Shown in pieces: positions 17,039-25,015 of a stretch of DNA of 64,000 bases. Both the position numbers and the translations under genes were made by a program. The stretch is from UBA7662 sp943369355. Its GTDB lineage: Bacteria; Bacteroidota; Bacteroidia; UBA7662. The stretch is from the NCBI GenBank assembly GCA_943369355.1, contig CALRMX020000003.1:124001-188000 (forward strand), read 5' to 3'. Each line of letters starts with the position of its first letter. Positions within the stretch are counted from its first letter, which is position 1. Below the pieces are notes generated by a model. It saw nothing but the letters and a program-made list of their open reading frames with translations. It ran no database searches and was not told the origin of the DNA.

Positions 17039-17149
17039 CTAAAATCTCCAATAGCTTAAAAGCCATTCCGCAAATTTTACGGCCCTTGCCTCACTAGGGT
17101 ATTTGTCACGGGCACACCAGAAAGTGAGCTTGTTGTAGCCGAAGGCCAA
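17039..17149 (-). pseudogene. Short coding-like remnant (36 codons, no start)
   Basis: A frame closed upstream by TAA and ending in TAG reads L-A-F-G-Y-N-K-L-T-F-W-C-A-R-D-K and A-V-K-F-A-E-W-L-L-S, a sequence that looks like a protein C-terminus (faintly like the end of a LysR-type regulator). There is no start codon. I read it as debris of a lost gene; it may equally be chance. Confidence 0.3.
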
Positions 17150-17216
17150 GATTTAGCAGCTACCTCAATTCTTTTACTTCACATTTGCGTAAAGAACCTA
17201 ACGAGCTTGATGGGTC

Positions 17217-17714
17217 TTAAACTAAGGTGCAGCCAAATCGTATACCCAAGGCCTGAATCATGTCAAAATCATTCATCCACCGTACATCAAATGCCTCACA
17301 TACATGAGGAATTTTAACTTTTTTGGAGTTGGCGGCAGTAGGTTTTTCTTCTTTGGTAACCAACACAGCCCCTTCTTTTAGGGCATGGGCAATTACCCAA
17401 GGGTCGGCCAATGAACGCTGTTTGGTGCTATCTACCAATTGCGGGAACACTTGCAAAATGTCACGCATGATCAGGGTAACCGGCTCATCTACCTCTACTT
17501 TGGAAATGTTGCTTTCTGTTAACCAAACGGCCAAATCATCCTCGGCGCGCGCGATTTCTTCAAACACGGCCTTTGGTATAAAAAGAGATCCGCGCTTACC
17601 CAATTCGTCGAGTGCTTCCCAGTATTGTGCGCAAAAAGCAGGATTATAGTATTTGCGCCAGGCTTCGATGAGCACATTCGAATCTAAACAATAGCGCCGC
17701 GAATCCTGACTCAT
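17217..17714 (-). CDS. DUF4411 PIN-domain protein (putative toxin)
   Basis: The 165-residue protein begins with Y-C-L-D-S-N-V-L-I (Asp11), the first acidic strand of the PIN nuclease fold, then F-I-P-K-A-V-F-E-E-I with the second acid, and S-L-A-D-P-W-V-I-A-H-A with the third. This is the DUF4411 branch of PIN proteins, metal-dependent RNase candidates. It overlaps the end of the XRE-ImmA gene by 4 bases (ATGA), so it is translated after it. DUF4411 paired with XRE/COG2856 is a previously predicted toxin-antitoxin arrangement. RNA target unknown. Confidence 0.85.
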   Translation of the reverse strand: MSQDSRRYCLDSNVLIEAWRKYYNPAFCAQYWEALDELGKRGSLFIPKAVFEEIARAEDDLAVWLTESNISKVEVDEPVTLIMRDILQVFPQLVDSTKQRSLADPWVIAHALKEGAVLVTKEEKPTAANSKKVKIPHVCEAFDVRWMNDFDMIQALGIRFGCTLV

Positions 17715-18886
17715 GCGTACATTTTTGATTCGAGCTTAGCAAATTTGTTGATTTGAACATTCAATAAGCTGCTTGCTAAGCTGGGTGCAATGGCCCCCCC
17801 ACGATAGGCATCGAGTACCACCTGAATAAACAGCCTACCATTGCGGCCGATGGTGGTGGGGTAGTACAAAGGGCTATTTTTCTTAGCCTCTTTCTGTCGT
17901 ATTCTTTTAGCTTCTTCTTTGCGCAGAAACTCTTGGAAGTCAACCTCTGCCTGTTTTTTTAATTCTTGGTAGGTTGATAACCCAATGAGACGAAGATTGA
18001 AGGCCCGCACCAAAAGCGCAAACGCACTTACACCAAACTGCTTGGCAAGTCTGAAAATTTCTTTGCTCGACTGAAAAGCAGTTGCGCCAAAGCCCGAAAC
18101 CATTTCTTCGGGCATAAGTGCGTGGGCGGCCACTTCGTTGCAGAACAACTCAACCGGGTGGAACTTGCCTTTATGCGTTAGCTCAGGCTCAAGCTCGTTG
18201 GAGATGCCCGTTTCGGCTATCCAGAGGTGTGCTAGCTCATGCACCAGGGTAAATAATTGTGGTGCATTCCAGTCGTCGGAGTTCACAAAAACGAATGGCG
18301 CGTGGGCGTCGGCTATGGCAAAGCCTTGTAGTTCGTCCGAATCAAGTTTGAGTCGGGAGTGAATAAAGCTGGTCCTTGAAACAAAAATGCCATTTTTTTC
18401 TGCGGCATCAATCCATTCACGAATGGGGTTTTGGCTCTTGTAGTTAGCAGCTTGGATGCCTAAAGTGCCGAGCATATCCTGCGCTACGGCTTGCGGACGG
18501 TCGTATATCGAAAAACGACCAATAAAAGGCAACTTTTCTTCCTGGTTTTCGGCATATACCTCGCTGATCCAAGCTTGCTTTTGTTGAATTTCTCGAATGA
18601 TGAAGATGGAAGAGGTGGTCAGTTCTTTTGCGCCCGACTTTCTGAAATCTTGCAATGGCTGAAAGTCGCGGGGAACATCGGGTAAAAACAACAGGGCAAA
18701 CGGCCGCTTGTAGGCTTGGGCAAGCGTTTGCGCCTGCCGGATGGTTGGTAGCTCGGTTCCGTCTTCCCAGCTTTTAAGTTTATCTACGGGAACAGAAACT
18801 TTTGCAGCAGCAGTTTCTTCGGTCATTCTAGCCGATTCTCTTGCCCACTTCAGCACTTTGGGAGTTATGTATGCTTTATCTGCCAT
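17711..18886 (-). CDS. XRE-family HTH plus ImmA/IrrE metallopeptidase (COG2856), putative antitoxin
   Basis: The ATG at 18886 (391 residues) starts directly before the DNA-binding domain (residues 8-60); the frame extends upstream to 19009 but that part has no domain. The central region contains H-E-L-A-H at 216-220, the zinc peptidase motif of ImmA/IrrE, followed by a further Glu-rich helix (E-L-F-C-N-E-V-A-A-H-A-L-M-P). In ImmA-type systems the peptidase cleaves a repressor. Here peptidase and repressor-like domain are in one chain, and the PIN gene follows with overlap, so the fused protein is the likely antitoxin and autoregulator. Confidence 0.85.
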   Translation of the reverse strand: MADKAYITPKVLKWARESARMTEETAAAKVSVPVDKLKSWEDGTELPTIRQAQTLAQAYKRPFALLFLPDVPRDFQPLQDFRKSGAKELTTSSIFIIREIQQKQAWISEVYAENQEEKLPFIGRFSIYDRPQAVAQDMLGTLGIQAANYKSQNPIREWIDAAEKNGIFVSRTSFIHSRLKLDSDELQGFAIADAHAPFVFVNSDDWNAPQLFTLVHELAHLWIAETGISNELEPELTHKGKFHPVELFCNEVAAHALMPEEMVSGFGATAFQSSKEIFRLAKQFGVSAFALLVRAFNLRLIGLSTYQELKKQAEVDFQEFLRKEEAKRIRQKEAKKNSPLYYPTTIGRNGRLFIQVVLDAYRGGAIAPSLASSLLNVQINKFAKLESKMYA

Positions 18887-19078
18887 AGAAGTTTCAAAAA
18901 TACGGCTTTCAAGTACGTATTGCTTCTTCGTTGGGTATGTTCTACCCAATACGGTCGGTTTGGTATGACAAGATAACAAACAACTTGTAAAACATTTATG
19001 GTTTGGCAAAAAAGTACACTAAAATGCTTCAAACACCACCAATCGGTAGCGGTATTCCTACGCGCACTGTGACTAAGA

Positions 19079-20311
19079 CTAAAACGCTACCTCCAGCTGG
19101 TTGCGGGTGAGGTCGGCGAGGGTTTCGCGGCGGCGGATGAGCTGGGCTTGGCCGTTGTACACCAGTACCTCGGCGGGGCGGAGGCGGGCGTTGTAGTTGT
19201 TGCTCATGGTAAAGCCGTAAGCGCCGGCATTGGCAATGGCCAGTACGTCGCCTTCGCGCACTTCGTTCAGCTTGCGGTCGTAGCCAAAGGTGTCGGTTTC
19301 GCAAATGTTGCCTACCACGGTATACACCCGCGGCGTGCCGGTGGGGTTGCTGGCGTTAAAAATGTGGTGCCAGGCGTTGTAAAACATGGGTCGGATGAGG
19401 TGGTTTTGGCCCGAGTCCACCCCGGCAAATACGGTGGCGGTGGTTTGTTTCACCACATTCACCCGCGTGAGCAAATAACCGGCGGCACTCACCAAAAATT
19501 TGCCGGGCTCAAACATGAGCGTCAATTCACGGCCGTAGGCTTTACTAAACTCCTTAAATCTACTCGTGAGCGCCTGGCCCAGGGCTTCGATGTCGGTGGT
19601 TACGTCGTCTTCTTTGTAGGCCACCTTGAAGCCGCTGCCAAAGTCGATGTACGCGAGCTCGGTAAAATGTTCGGCACAGTCGAACAGCAGCTCGGCGCCA
19701 CGCAAAAACACGTCGGCATCGAGTATGTCGGAGCCGGTATGCATGTGCAGGCCGTTGATGTGCATGTTGTGCGTTTTCACCACCCGCGTGAGGTGGCGCA
19801 GCTGGTGGATGCTGATGCCAAATTTGCTGTCGATATGCCCGGTGCTGATGTTCACATTGCCGCCGGCGAGGATGTGTGGATTGATGCGCACACAAACGGG
19901 CACGCTGTGGCCGTAGCGGTGGCCAAACTGCTCGAGTATCGAGATGTTGTCGATATTGATGCGTACGCCCAGGGCCACGGCCTGCTCGTATTCGGCCATG
20001 CCCACGCAGTTGGGCGTAAACAAAATATCCTGCGGCGCAAAACCGGCCAGCAGGGCCAGCTCCACCTCCTGAATCGATACGGCATCGAGCCCCGCGCCCT
20101 GCCGCAGCAGCAAACGCAACACATTGATGTTGTTGAGTGCCTTGCAGGCATACAGCAGCTTGAGGGGCACCCCGGCAAAAGCCGCTTCCAAACGTTGGTA
20201 CTGCTGCTCAATGCGGTTACCGTCGTATACGTACAAGGGCGTGCCGTAGGTGTCGGCTAAGCTGGGGAAGTCTACGCCCGGGATGGCGTAAGGGTCGGTA
20301 GGCTGCTGCAT
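19079..20311 (-). CDS. lysA: Diaminopimelate decarboxylase
   Basis: The 410-residue enzyme catalyses the last step of lysine synthesis, decarboxylation of meso-diaminopimelate with PLP. Y-A-C-K-A-L-N at 54-60 carries the PLP lysine (Lys57). H-M-H-T-G-S, D-F-G-S-G-F-K for the PLP phosphate, E-P-G-K-F-L and C-E-T-D-T-F-G for substrate and active-site Cys are all present. The ATG at 20311 is chosen because an upstream GTG at 20332 overlaps the promoter element. The gene is intact although it borders the inserted block. The divergent pterin operon shares its promoter region. Confidence 0.95.
   Translation of the reverse strand: MQQPTDPYAIPGVDFPSLADTYGTPLYVYDGNRIEQQYQRLEAAFAGVPLKLLYACKALNNINVLRLLLRQGAGLDAVSIQEVELALLAGFAPQDILFTPNCVGMAEYEQAVALGVRINIDNISILEQFGHRYGHSVPVCVRINPHILAGGNVNISTGHIDSKFGISIHQLRHLTRVVKTHNMHINGLHMHTGSDILDADVFLRGAELLFDCAEHFTELAYIDFGSGFKVAYKEDDVTTDIEALGQALTSRFKEFSKAYGRELTLMFEPGKFLVSAAGYLLTRVNVVKQTTATVFAGVDSGQNHLIRPMFYNAWHHIFNASNPTGTPRVYTVVGNICETDTFGYDRKLNEVREGDVLAIANAGAYGFTMSNNYNARLRPAEVLVYNGQAQLIRRRETLADLTRNQLEVAF
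19080..19161. repeat. Second copy of the 82-bp direct repeat (intact lysA 3' end)
   Basis: This is the functional lysA terminus matching 16476-16557 at 75 of 82 positions in the same orientation. The two copies bracket the HipB-like and DUF4411/XRE-ImmA genes. Confidence 0.85.
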
Positions 20312-20331
20312 GGGTGGGGGTGTAAAAGGCA

Positions 20332-20339
20332 CAAAGATA
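20332..20339 (-). promoter_or_regulatory. -7 promoter element (TATCTTTG) of lysA
   Basis: TATCTTTG on the minus strand fits TAnnTTTG and lies 20 bases before the chosen lysA ATG. It rules out the upstream GTG as start. Confidence 0.6.
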
Positions 20340-20348
20340 TTTTTTAGC

Positions 20349-20356
20349 TAGCTTTG
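20349..20356 (+). promoter_or_regulatory. -7 promoter element (TAGCTTTG) for the pterin operon
   Basis: TAGCTTTG on the plus strand fits TAnnTTTG and is back to back with the lysA promoter. It would give a leader of roughly 150 bases before the PTPS start; no riboswitch fold was recognised in that leader. Confidence 0.45.
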
Positions 20357-20509
20357 TGGGGCGTTAAAGCGCAAATTCCTGCATTTTTTGGCGTTAAAAT
20401 AGCATTTTGTGGATACGGCCGGAAGTGCTGCAGGCCCTGCACATATTGCCTGTTTAATAATTTCTGCAAAAAGTTAAACAAAAAGAAAAAAGTCGCTGTT
20501 CTTCTCTCC

Positions 20510-20923
20510 ATGCAAGTCACCATTGCCCGCAAAGCTCACTTCAACTCCGCGCACCGGTTGCACAATCCCCTGTGGGACGAAGCAACCAACCGGGAGGTAT
20601 TTGGAAAATGTAACAACCCCAACTACCACGGCCACAACTACGAGCTCATCGTGAAGGTTAGCGGCGAAATCGACCCACAAACGGGTTATGTGATGGATGT
20701 AAAAGTGCTCGCCGATCTGATTCGCGATGAGATTGAGGCACGTTTCGATCACAAAAACCTGAACCTCGATACGGAAGAGTTCAAAAATCTGAACCCGACT
20801 GCCGAAAACATTGTAGTGGTTATTTGGCAACTCTTGCGTGCTAAAATTGATGTTAACAAGAAGTTGAAAGTTATTCTTTATGAAACCGAACGAAATTTTG
20901 TCGAATACGAAGGGCATGCGTGA
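20510..20923 (+). CDS. 6-pyruvoyl-tetrahydropterin synthase / 6-carboxytetrahydropterin synthase family
   Basis: The ATG at 20510 gives 137 residues; the open frame further upstream has no family features. Zinc ligands are His15 (F-N-S-A-H-R-L) and His40/His42 (Y-H-G-H-N-Y). The segment C34-N-N-P-N-Y-H-G-H-N-Y, the stretch E-I-D-P-Q-T-G-Y-V-M-D, D-H-K-N-L-N and the end Y-E-T-E-R-N match the eukaryote-type PTPS more than the QueD C-x3-H-G-H form. The product acts on dihydroneopterin triphosphate. It overlaps folE by 44 bases and heads a three-gene operon. Confidence 0.85.
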   Translation: MQVTIARKAHFNSAHRLHNPLWDEATNREVFGKCNNPNYHGHNYELIVKVSGEIDPQTGYVMDVKVLADLIRDEIEARFDHKNLNLDTEEFKNLNPTAENIVVVIWQLLRAKIDVNKKLKVILYETERNFVEYEGHA

Positions 20924-21584
20924 TCAACTCGATATCGACGCCATGGGCGACGATCACGTGGGCACTTCCAGCGAAACTCCCCTTCGCCTCGACGCCTTCG
21001 AAATCGACAACGAACTGAAGATTGAGCTCATCGAAAAACATTTCCGTGAGATCATGAACATATTGGGGCTCGACCTCACCGACGATAGTTTGCGCGGTAC
21101 CCCCAAGCGTGTGGCCAAGATGTACGTGGAAGAGATTTTTAATGGCCTCGACCCGAAAAACAAACCGCAGATCACCCTCTTCGAGAACAAGTACCGCTAC
21201 AACCAGATGTTGGTAGAGAAAGACATTACCCTCTACTCCAACTGCGAGCACCACTTTGTGCCCATCGTGGGCAAAGCCCATGTGGCCTACATCAGCAACG
21301 GCCACGTGATTGGCCTGAGCAAAATCAACCGCATCGTAGAATATTACGCCAAGCGCCCGCAGGTACAGGAGCGTTTGACCAAACAAATCGCCAACGAGCT
21401 CAAGCGTGTGCTCATGACCGACGATGTAGCCGTGGTGATCGACGCCCACCACATGTGTGTATCGTCGCGCGGCATCAAAGACCGGAGCAGTAGCACCGTA
21501 ACGGCCGACTATAGTGGCAAATTCCTCGACGAGGCCACCCGCAACGAGTTCCTCAAATACCTCGAGCTCAAAAGCGGCTATTGA
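20880..21584 (+). CDS. folE: GTP cyclohydrolase I
   Basis: A 234-residue type I enzyme converting GTP to 7,8-dihydroneopterin triphosphate, the entry to folate and pterin synthesis. The zinc site residues appear in Y-S-N-C-E-H-H-F-V-P and in A-H-H-M-C-V-S-S-R-G-I. G-L-D-L-T-D-D-S-L-R-G-T-P-x-R-V-A-K-M is the usual N-terminal signature. About 25 residues before this are poorly conserved, so the start could also be Met13. It overlaps PTPS upstream and the SDR start downstream, so all three are co-translated. Confidence 0.95.
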   Translation: MKPNEILSNTKGMRDQLDIDAMGDDHVGTSSETPLRLDAFEIDNELKIELIEKHFREIMNILGLDLTDDSLRGTPKRVAKMYVEEIFNGLDPKNKPQITLFENKYRYNQMLVEKDITLYSNCEHHFVPIVGKAHVAYISNGHVIGLSKINRIVEYYAKRPQVQERLTKQIANELKRVLMTDDVAVVIDAHHMCVSSRGIKDRSSSTVTADYSGKFLDEATRNEFLKYLELKSGY

Positions 21585-22291
21585 TGCTACACGGCAAACA
21601 CATCGTAGTCGTTGGCGGTAGCCGCGGCATCGGCGCGGCCGTAGTGGCCCAAGCCCTCGCCCAAGGTGCCCGCGTCACAGTGCTCTCGCGCAGCGCACCA
21701 GCCTCCGCAGCCGCGCTGCACATCGCCTGGGATGCCCTTAGCGACGATACCGCCGCCTTCGAACAAATCGAGGGCCCGGTAGATGGCTTGGTGTATGCCC
21801 CCGGCTCTATCCTACTCAAACCCTTCAATCGCTTCAGCGATGCCGATTTCGAAAACGATTTCCGCATCAATGTGCTGGGCGCGGTGAAAGCGGTACGCAA
21901 CCTCATCGGCAAACTCAAACAAAGCGATTCGGCCTCGGTGGTGTTTTACAGCACAGTGGCCGCCCGCGTGGGCATGCCTTTCCATGCGTCGATCGCTACG
22001 GCCAAAGGCGCCATCGAAGGCCTCGGCAAATCGCTGGCAGCCGAATATGGGGTGAACAAAATTCGCGTAAACGTGCTGGCACCTTCGCTCACGGCCACCG
22101 ATTTGGCGGCAGGGCTGCTGAGCTCGCCCGAGAAGCAGGAAGCCAGCAACAAACGCCACCCCATTGGCCGCTACGGCCAACCCGACGATTTGGCGGGGCT
22201 CACCACCTTCTTGCTGTCGCCCCAAGCGGGCTGGATCACCGGCCAGGTGATTGCAGTAGATGGCGGCATGAGCGGCATCAAACTCGTTTAA
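21584..22291 (+). CDS. Short-chain dehydrogenase/reductase, possible pterin reductase, lacking the usual catalytic Tyr
   Basis: The 235-residue Rossmann protein has V-G-G-S-R-G-I-G for NAD(P) at the N-terminus and V-L-A-P-S-L-T near the C-terminus. The catalytic Y-x-x-x-K is changed: the helix reads H-A-S-I-A-T-A-K, with Ile where Tyr is expected, while Lys remains; S-T-V-A-A supplies the Ser/Thr region. It starts in TGATG with folE, so it belongs to the pterin operon. By context it could take the place of sepiapterin reductase or dihydropterin reductase; the altered site leaves chemistry uncertain. Confidence 0.85.
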   Translation: MLHGKHIVVVGGSRGIGAAVVAQALAQGARVTVLSRSAPASAAALHIAWDALSDDTAAFEQIEGPVDGLVYAPGSILLKPFNRFSDADFENDFRINVLGAVKAVRNLIGKLKQSDSASVVFYSTVAARVGMPFHASIATAKGAIEGLGKSLAAEYGVNKIRVNVLAPSLTATDLAAGLLSSPEKQEASNKRHPIGRYGQPDDLAGLTTFLLSPQAGWITGQVIAVDGGMSGIKLV

Positions 22292-22311
22292 ACTCCCTCA
22301 CCCAATAAAAA

Positions 22312-22342
22312 GGGGCTACCGGAATTCGGTAGCCCCTTTTTT
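22312..22342. terminator. Strong bidirectional intrinsic terminator
   Basis: GGGGCTACCG and CGGTAGCCCC form a 10-bp perfect stem with a 5-base loop, followed by six T on the plus strand and preceded by five A (T-run on the minus strand). It separates the convergent SDR and metalloprotease genes. Confidence 0.95.
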
Positions 22343-22361
22343 GTGTGTATTGCGGGAGCGA

Positions 22362-24953
22362 TTAGCCTTTGAGGGCTTTGTCGATCATAAACCGCAGGTG
22401 CTCGCGGTGCGCTTTGGTTTCGGCATCGCCGCCGGCCGCAGCCTTGAGCTGGGTGTTGAGCTTGGTGAGGTTCGACAGGGCCACCGACTGCGCTACATAA
22501 TTGAACGGATTGTCTTTTTGGTCTTTGTCTAAGCCTGCCATAAAAATGAGTCGGTTTACGTATTCGAGCTGCAGCATCTGGCGGTAACTGTTTACGTTGC
22601 CGGCCATATCGGCCTGGAAGATGCCGTTGGTCAAGTCGCCCATCATCTCGGCCAGTCCGTATTCGTTGCCGTACAGGCGGCTATCTACGATACGTTGCTG
22701 CGTTACGGGGTGCAACACATGGTCGAGCACAGTGCGGTACGCGGCCATGGCGCGGTTGTGTACCTTCGGGTCTTCGGTGCTGCTGAAGAAGTTGAAGCCG
22801 CGGCGCTGCACCTGCAAATGGGCGAGCAGCTCGGCATCGGCCACAAAGGCATTGGGCGCCAGCACATACTTGCTGAGGGCGTTTATGGCGCGCTTCTGGT
22901 CGGCCTTGCTCACGGGCGTAAACGGCTTGGTGGCACCGGCCTGACCGGCAAAACCGCGGTCGGTATACACGCCGCCCACATAACGGGTTACGGTGGCTGC
23001 GGCATTGATCATCTCACCGCCCAAAATCATGTAGGCGTTGGTGAGCTCCTGGTACGACTGTCCGTCTTTGGTATAGCGCTTCTTGAGGTCGCGGGTGAGC
23101 TGGTTCACCAGCTGGAAACGCTCCTCGCTGTAGGCGATGGCGTCCGACGACATATCGTTCACGTTGATGCGCGGGTCGATGGCTTTGCCGGGAGCACGCA
23201 TATCGTCGGCATCGTTGCCGAAGGTAAGCGCGGGCTCGGTGGAGCGGTTCAAGATTTTTTGGAGACGAGCTTCTTCGGCGGCGGCATCGCTGAGGGCCGG
23301 GCTGTAGCCGTACTCAATCACCCACATATCGTAAGGACCGGGCTTTTTGGTGAAGTAGTTGCCTTGCTTGGCGGGGTCGAGGCTCAGGTTCACGGCCGGA
23401 TAGTCCATCACCGAGCCCACGAGGCCTACGGCTTCGGTGAGCTGCTTGTTGTGCAGGTCTTTGGGGGCGTGCAGTTGCGAGGCCTTCATGTTGTGGTTGA
23501 GGCCGAGGGTGTGTCCCATCTCGTGCAGCACGAGGTAGTACAACGATTCGGTGAGGTACTCCTTTTTGCGCTCGGCGCTGGCGCCGGTAGCTTCGAGCAT
23601 TTGCATGCCCAAGTGGAAATTATGCTGCAAGTGACCAGCTAGGGCACACTGGTGTTCGTTGCCGGCCAGCTCGTGGGCGTCGTGCTGCTGCAAGCCGTTG
23701 TTGTTGTACAAATCGGCCTGGCGCAGGCGGTTGCTCACAAATACGTACTCGAGCATGATGTCGGCACCGAGTATTTGTCCGGTACGGGGGTTGGTGAAGC
23801 TCGGGCCGTAACCACCAAAGGGCGGGTAAGGCGACGAGGTCCAGCGCAGCACATTGTAGCGGATGTCGCCGGCATCCCAGTCGGCGGTATCGGGCTGCAC
23901 CTTCATCACCACGGCATTTTTGAAACCGGCCTTTTCGAAGGCTTCGTTCCAGCGGGCACCGGCATCGAGTATGGCCTGGCGGAACTCTACGGGCGTGGTG
24001 TTTTCTACCCACCAGGTGATGGGTTCAACGGGCTCACTGAGGGCCGCGGCGGGGTCTTTTTTCACCAGGTGCCAGCGGTTGATCACATCGCGGTAGGGTG
24101 CAGCTTCGGGGCTGGTCATGTCGTCGACCTGGCGGCCAAAGTAGCCTAGGCGGGGATCGTCGCGGCGGGGCTGGTAGTCGTTCTCGGGCACAGCGATGAT
24201 GCTGTGCTGCAAGCGCACGGTCACGGCGCGGGGGTCGGTCACGTCTTTACCGCCGCCGTTGAGGGCATTGGGGTTGTCGTACACCAAATCCACCACCACA
24301 TCGGTATTGGCGGGGTAGGCTTTGATGTGTACGTATTTCGACTTGGCCTTGTTCAGGTTGCCGAGGCTAAACTGCATGGGGCCAGCGCCAGGGAACTGGG
24401 GTGGCTTCACGCGGTCGAACTTCTCGTCCATGAACAAATTGCCGGCCTCGATGAGGATCTGGCCCTTTTCGGTGTCTTCGGCCACGATTTTTTCGCTGAG
24501 CAGCAAAGCGGCGCTCACATTGGCGTCGCTCGAGCGGCTGAGGGCGTTGGCCGTGTCGAAGTGGAAGTTGAGGTTGAGCATCTCAAAGTCGATGCGGTCG
24601 TAATAACGCGTTACCTTGAACATGGCGTTGTTGCGGAACGAGCCGCGGTTGAGGCCCACGCGGGCGAGTCCGTTTTCGGAATAGCTCCAGTAGATGAACT
24701 CCTTGCCGAGCTGCTCCTTCTTCAGCAGCAGGTAGGTTTTGCCGTCGGTGGTGTCTTGGTACACGGTCATGAGTCCGTCGAACTTCACGGCCGACTTCAC
24801 CTTGGAGGCGATCGTGGCCTTCTTCGATTCGGGCGCCGGCGGTTTGGGCGCTTCCTCCGTTTTTTTCCTCTTCCGCCCCATAGCAGTAGCTTCTGCCGCT
24901 GGGAGCGCCAGTATTGCTGCCAAGGCAAGCACTAGGCAATAAGATTTCTTCAT
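22362..24953 (-). CDS. Secreted zinc-dependent metalloprotease (DUF5117/DUF5118 family)
   Basis: The ATG at 24953 starts a signal peptide (MKKSYCLVLALAAILALPA); the open frame continues upstream to 25301 but that part is unrelated low-complexity sequence. The 863-residue product has two unknown N-terminal domains (DUF5118 and DUF5117 type) and then H-E-M-G-H-T-L-G-L-N-H at about residues 475-485, the H-E-x-x-H-x-x-G-x-x-H zinc motif of metzincins. A helical C-terminal half follows. It is expected in the periplasm or outside; substrates are unknown. Such proteins are common and abundant in Bacteroidota. Confidence 0.9.
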   Translation of the reverse strand: MKKSYCLVLALAAILALPAAEATAMGRKRKKTEEAPKPPAPESKKATIASKVKSAVKFDGLMTVYQDTTDGKTYLLLKKEQLGKEFIYWSYSENGLARVGLNRGSFRNNAMFKVTRYYDRIDFEMLNLNFHFDTANALSRSSDANVSAALLLSEKIVAEDTEKGQILIEAGNLFMDEKFDRVKPPQFPGAGPMQFSLGNLNKAKSKYVHIKAYPANTDVVVDLVYDNPNALNGGGKDVTDPRAVTVRLQHSIIAVPENDYQPRRDDPRLGYFGRQVDDMTSPEAAPYRDVINRWHLVKKDPAAALSEPVEPITWWVENTTPVEFRQAILDAGARWNEAFEKAGFKNAVVMKVQPDTADWDAGDIRYNVLRWTSSPYPPFGGYGPSFTNPRTGQILGADIMLEYVFVSNRLRQADLYNNNGLQQHDAHELAGNEHQCALAGHLQHNFHLGMQMLEATGASAERKKEYLTESLYYLVLHEMGHTLGLNHNMKASQLHAPKDLHNKQLTEAVGLVGSVMDYPAVNLSLDPAKQGNYFTKKPGPYDMWVIEYGYSPALSDAAAEEARLQKILNRSTEPALTFGNDADDMRAPGKAIDPRINVNDMSSDAIAYSEERFQLVNQLTRDLKKRYTKDGQSYQELTNAYMILGGEMINAAATVTRYVGGVYTDRGFAGQAGATKPFTPVSKADQKRAINALSKYVLAPNAFVADAELLAHLQVQRRGFNFFSSTEDPKVHNRAMAAYRTVLDHVLHPVTQQRIVDSRLYGNEYGLAEMMGDLTNGIFQADMAGNVNSYRQMLQLEYVNRLIFMAGLDKDQKDNPFNYVAQSVALSNLTKLNTQLKAAAGGDAETKAHREHLRFMIDKALKG

Positions 24954-25015
24954 AGTGTATTTTGTAAAAGCAAGGTAAATTACAATACTAAAGTGAATTG
25001 GTTTGTTAAAACGAC

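Noticed and set aside
16155..17216. CRISPR array or IS end in the repeat-rich region near 16-17 kb
   Set aside because: The repeats are short palindromes with operator geometry; there are no spacers, cas genes, terminal inverted repeats or transposase.
19148..20260. Long plus-strand open frame (370 codons) opposite lysA
   Set aside because: It mirrors the codon pattern of the GC-rich lysA gene, has no family features, and lysA itself is certain.
22695..24935. Several long plus-strand open frames opposite the DUF5117-type metalloprotease
   Set aside because: They are antisense shadows of a strongly coding GC-rich gene, with His/Val/Gly-rich compositions typical of such shadows.
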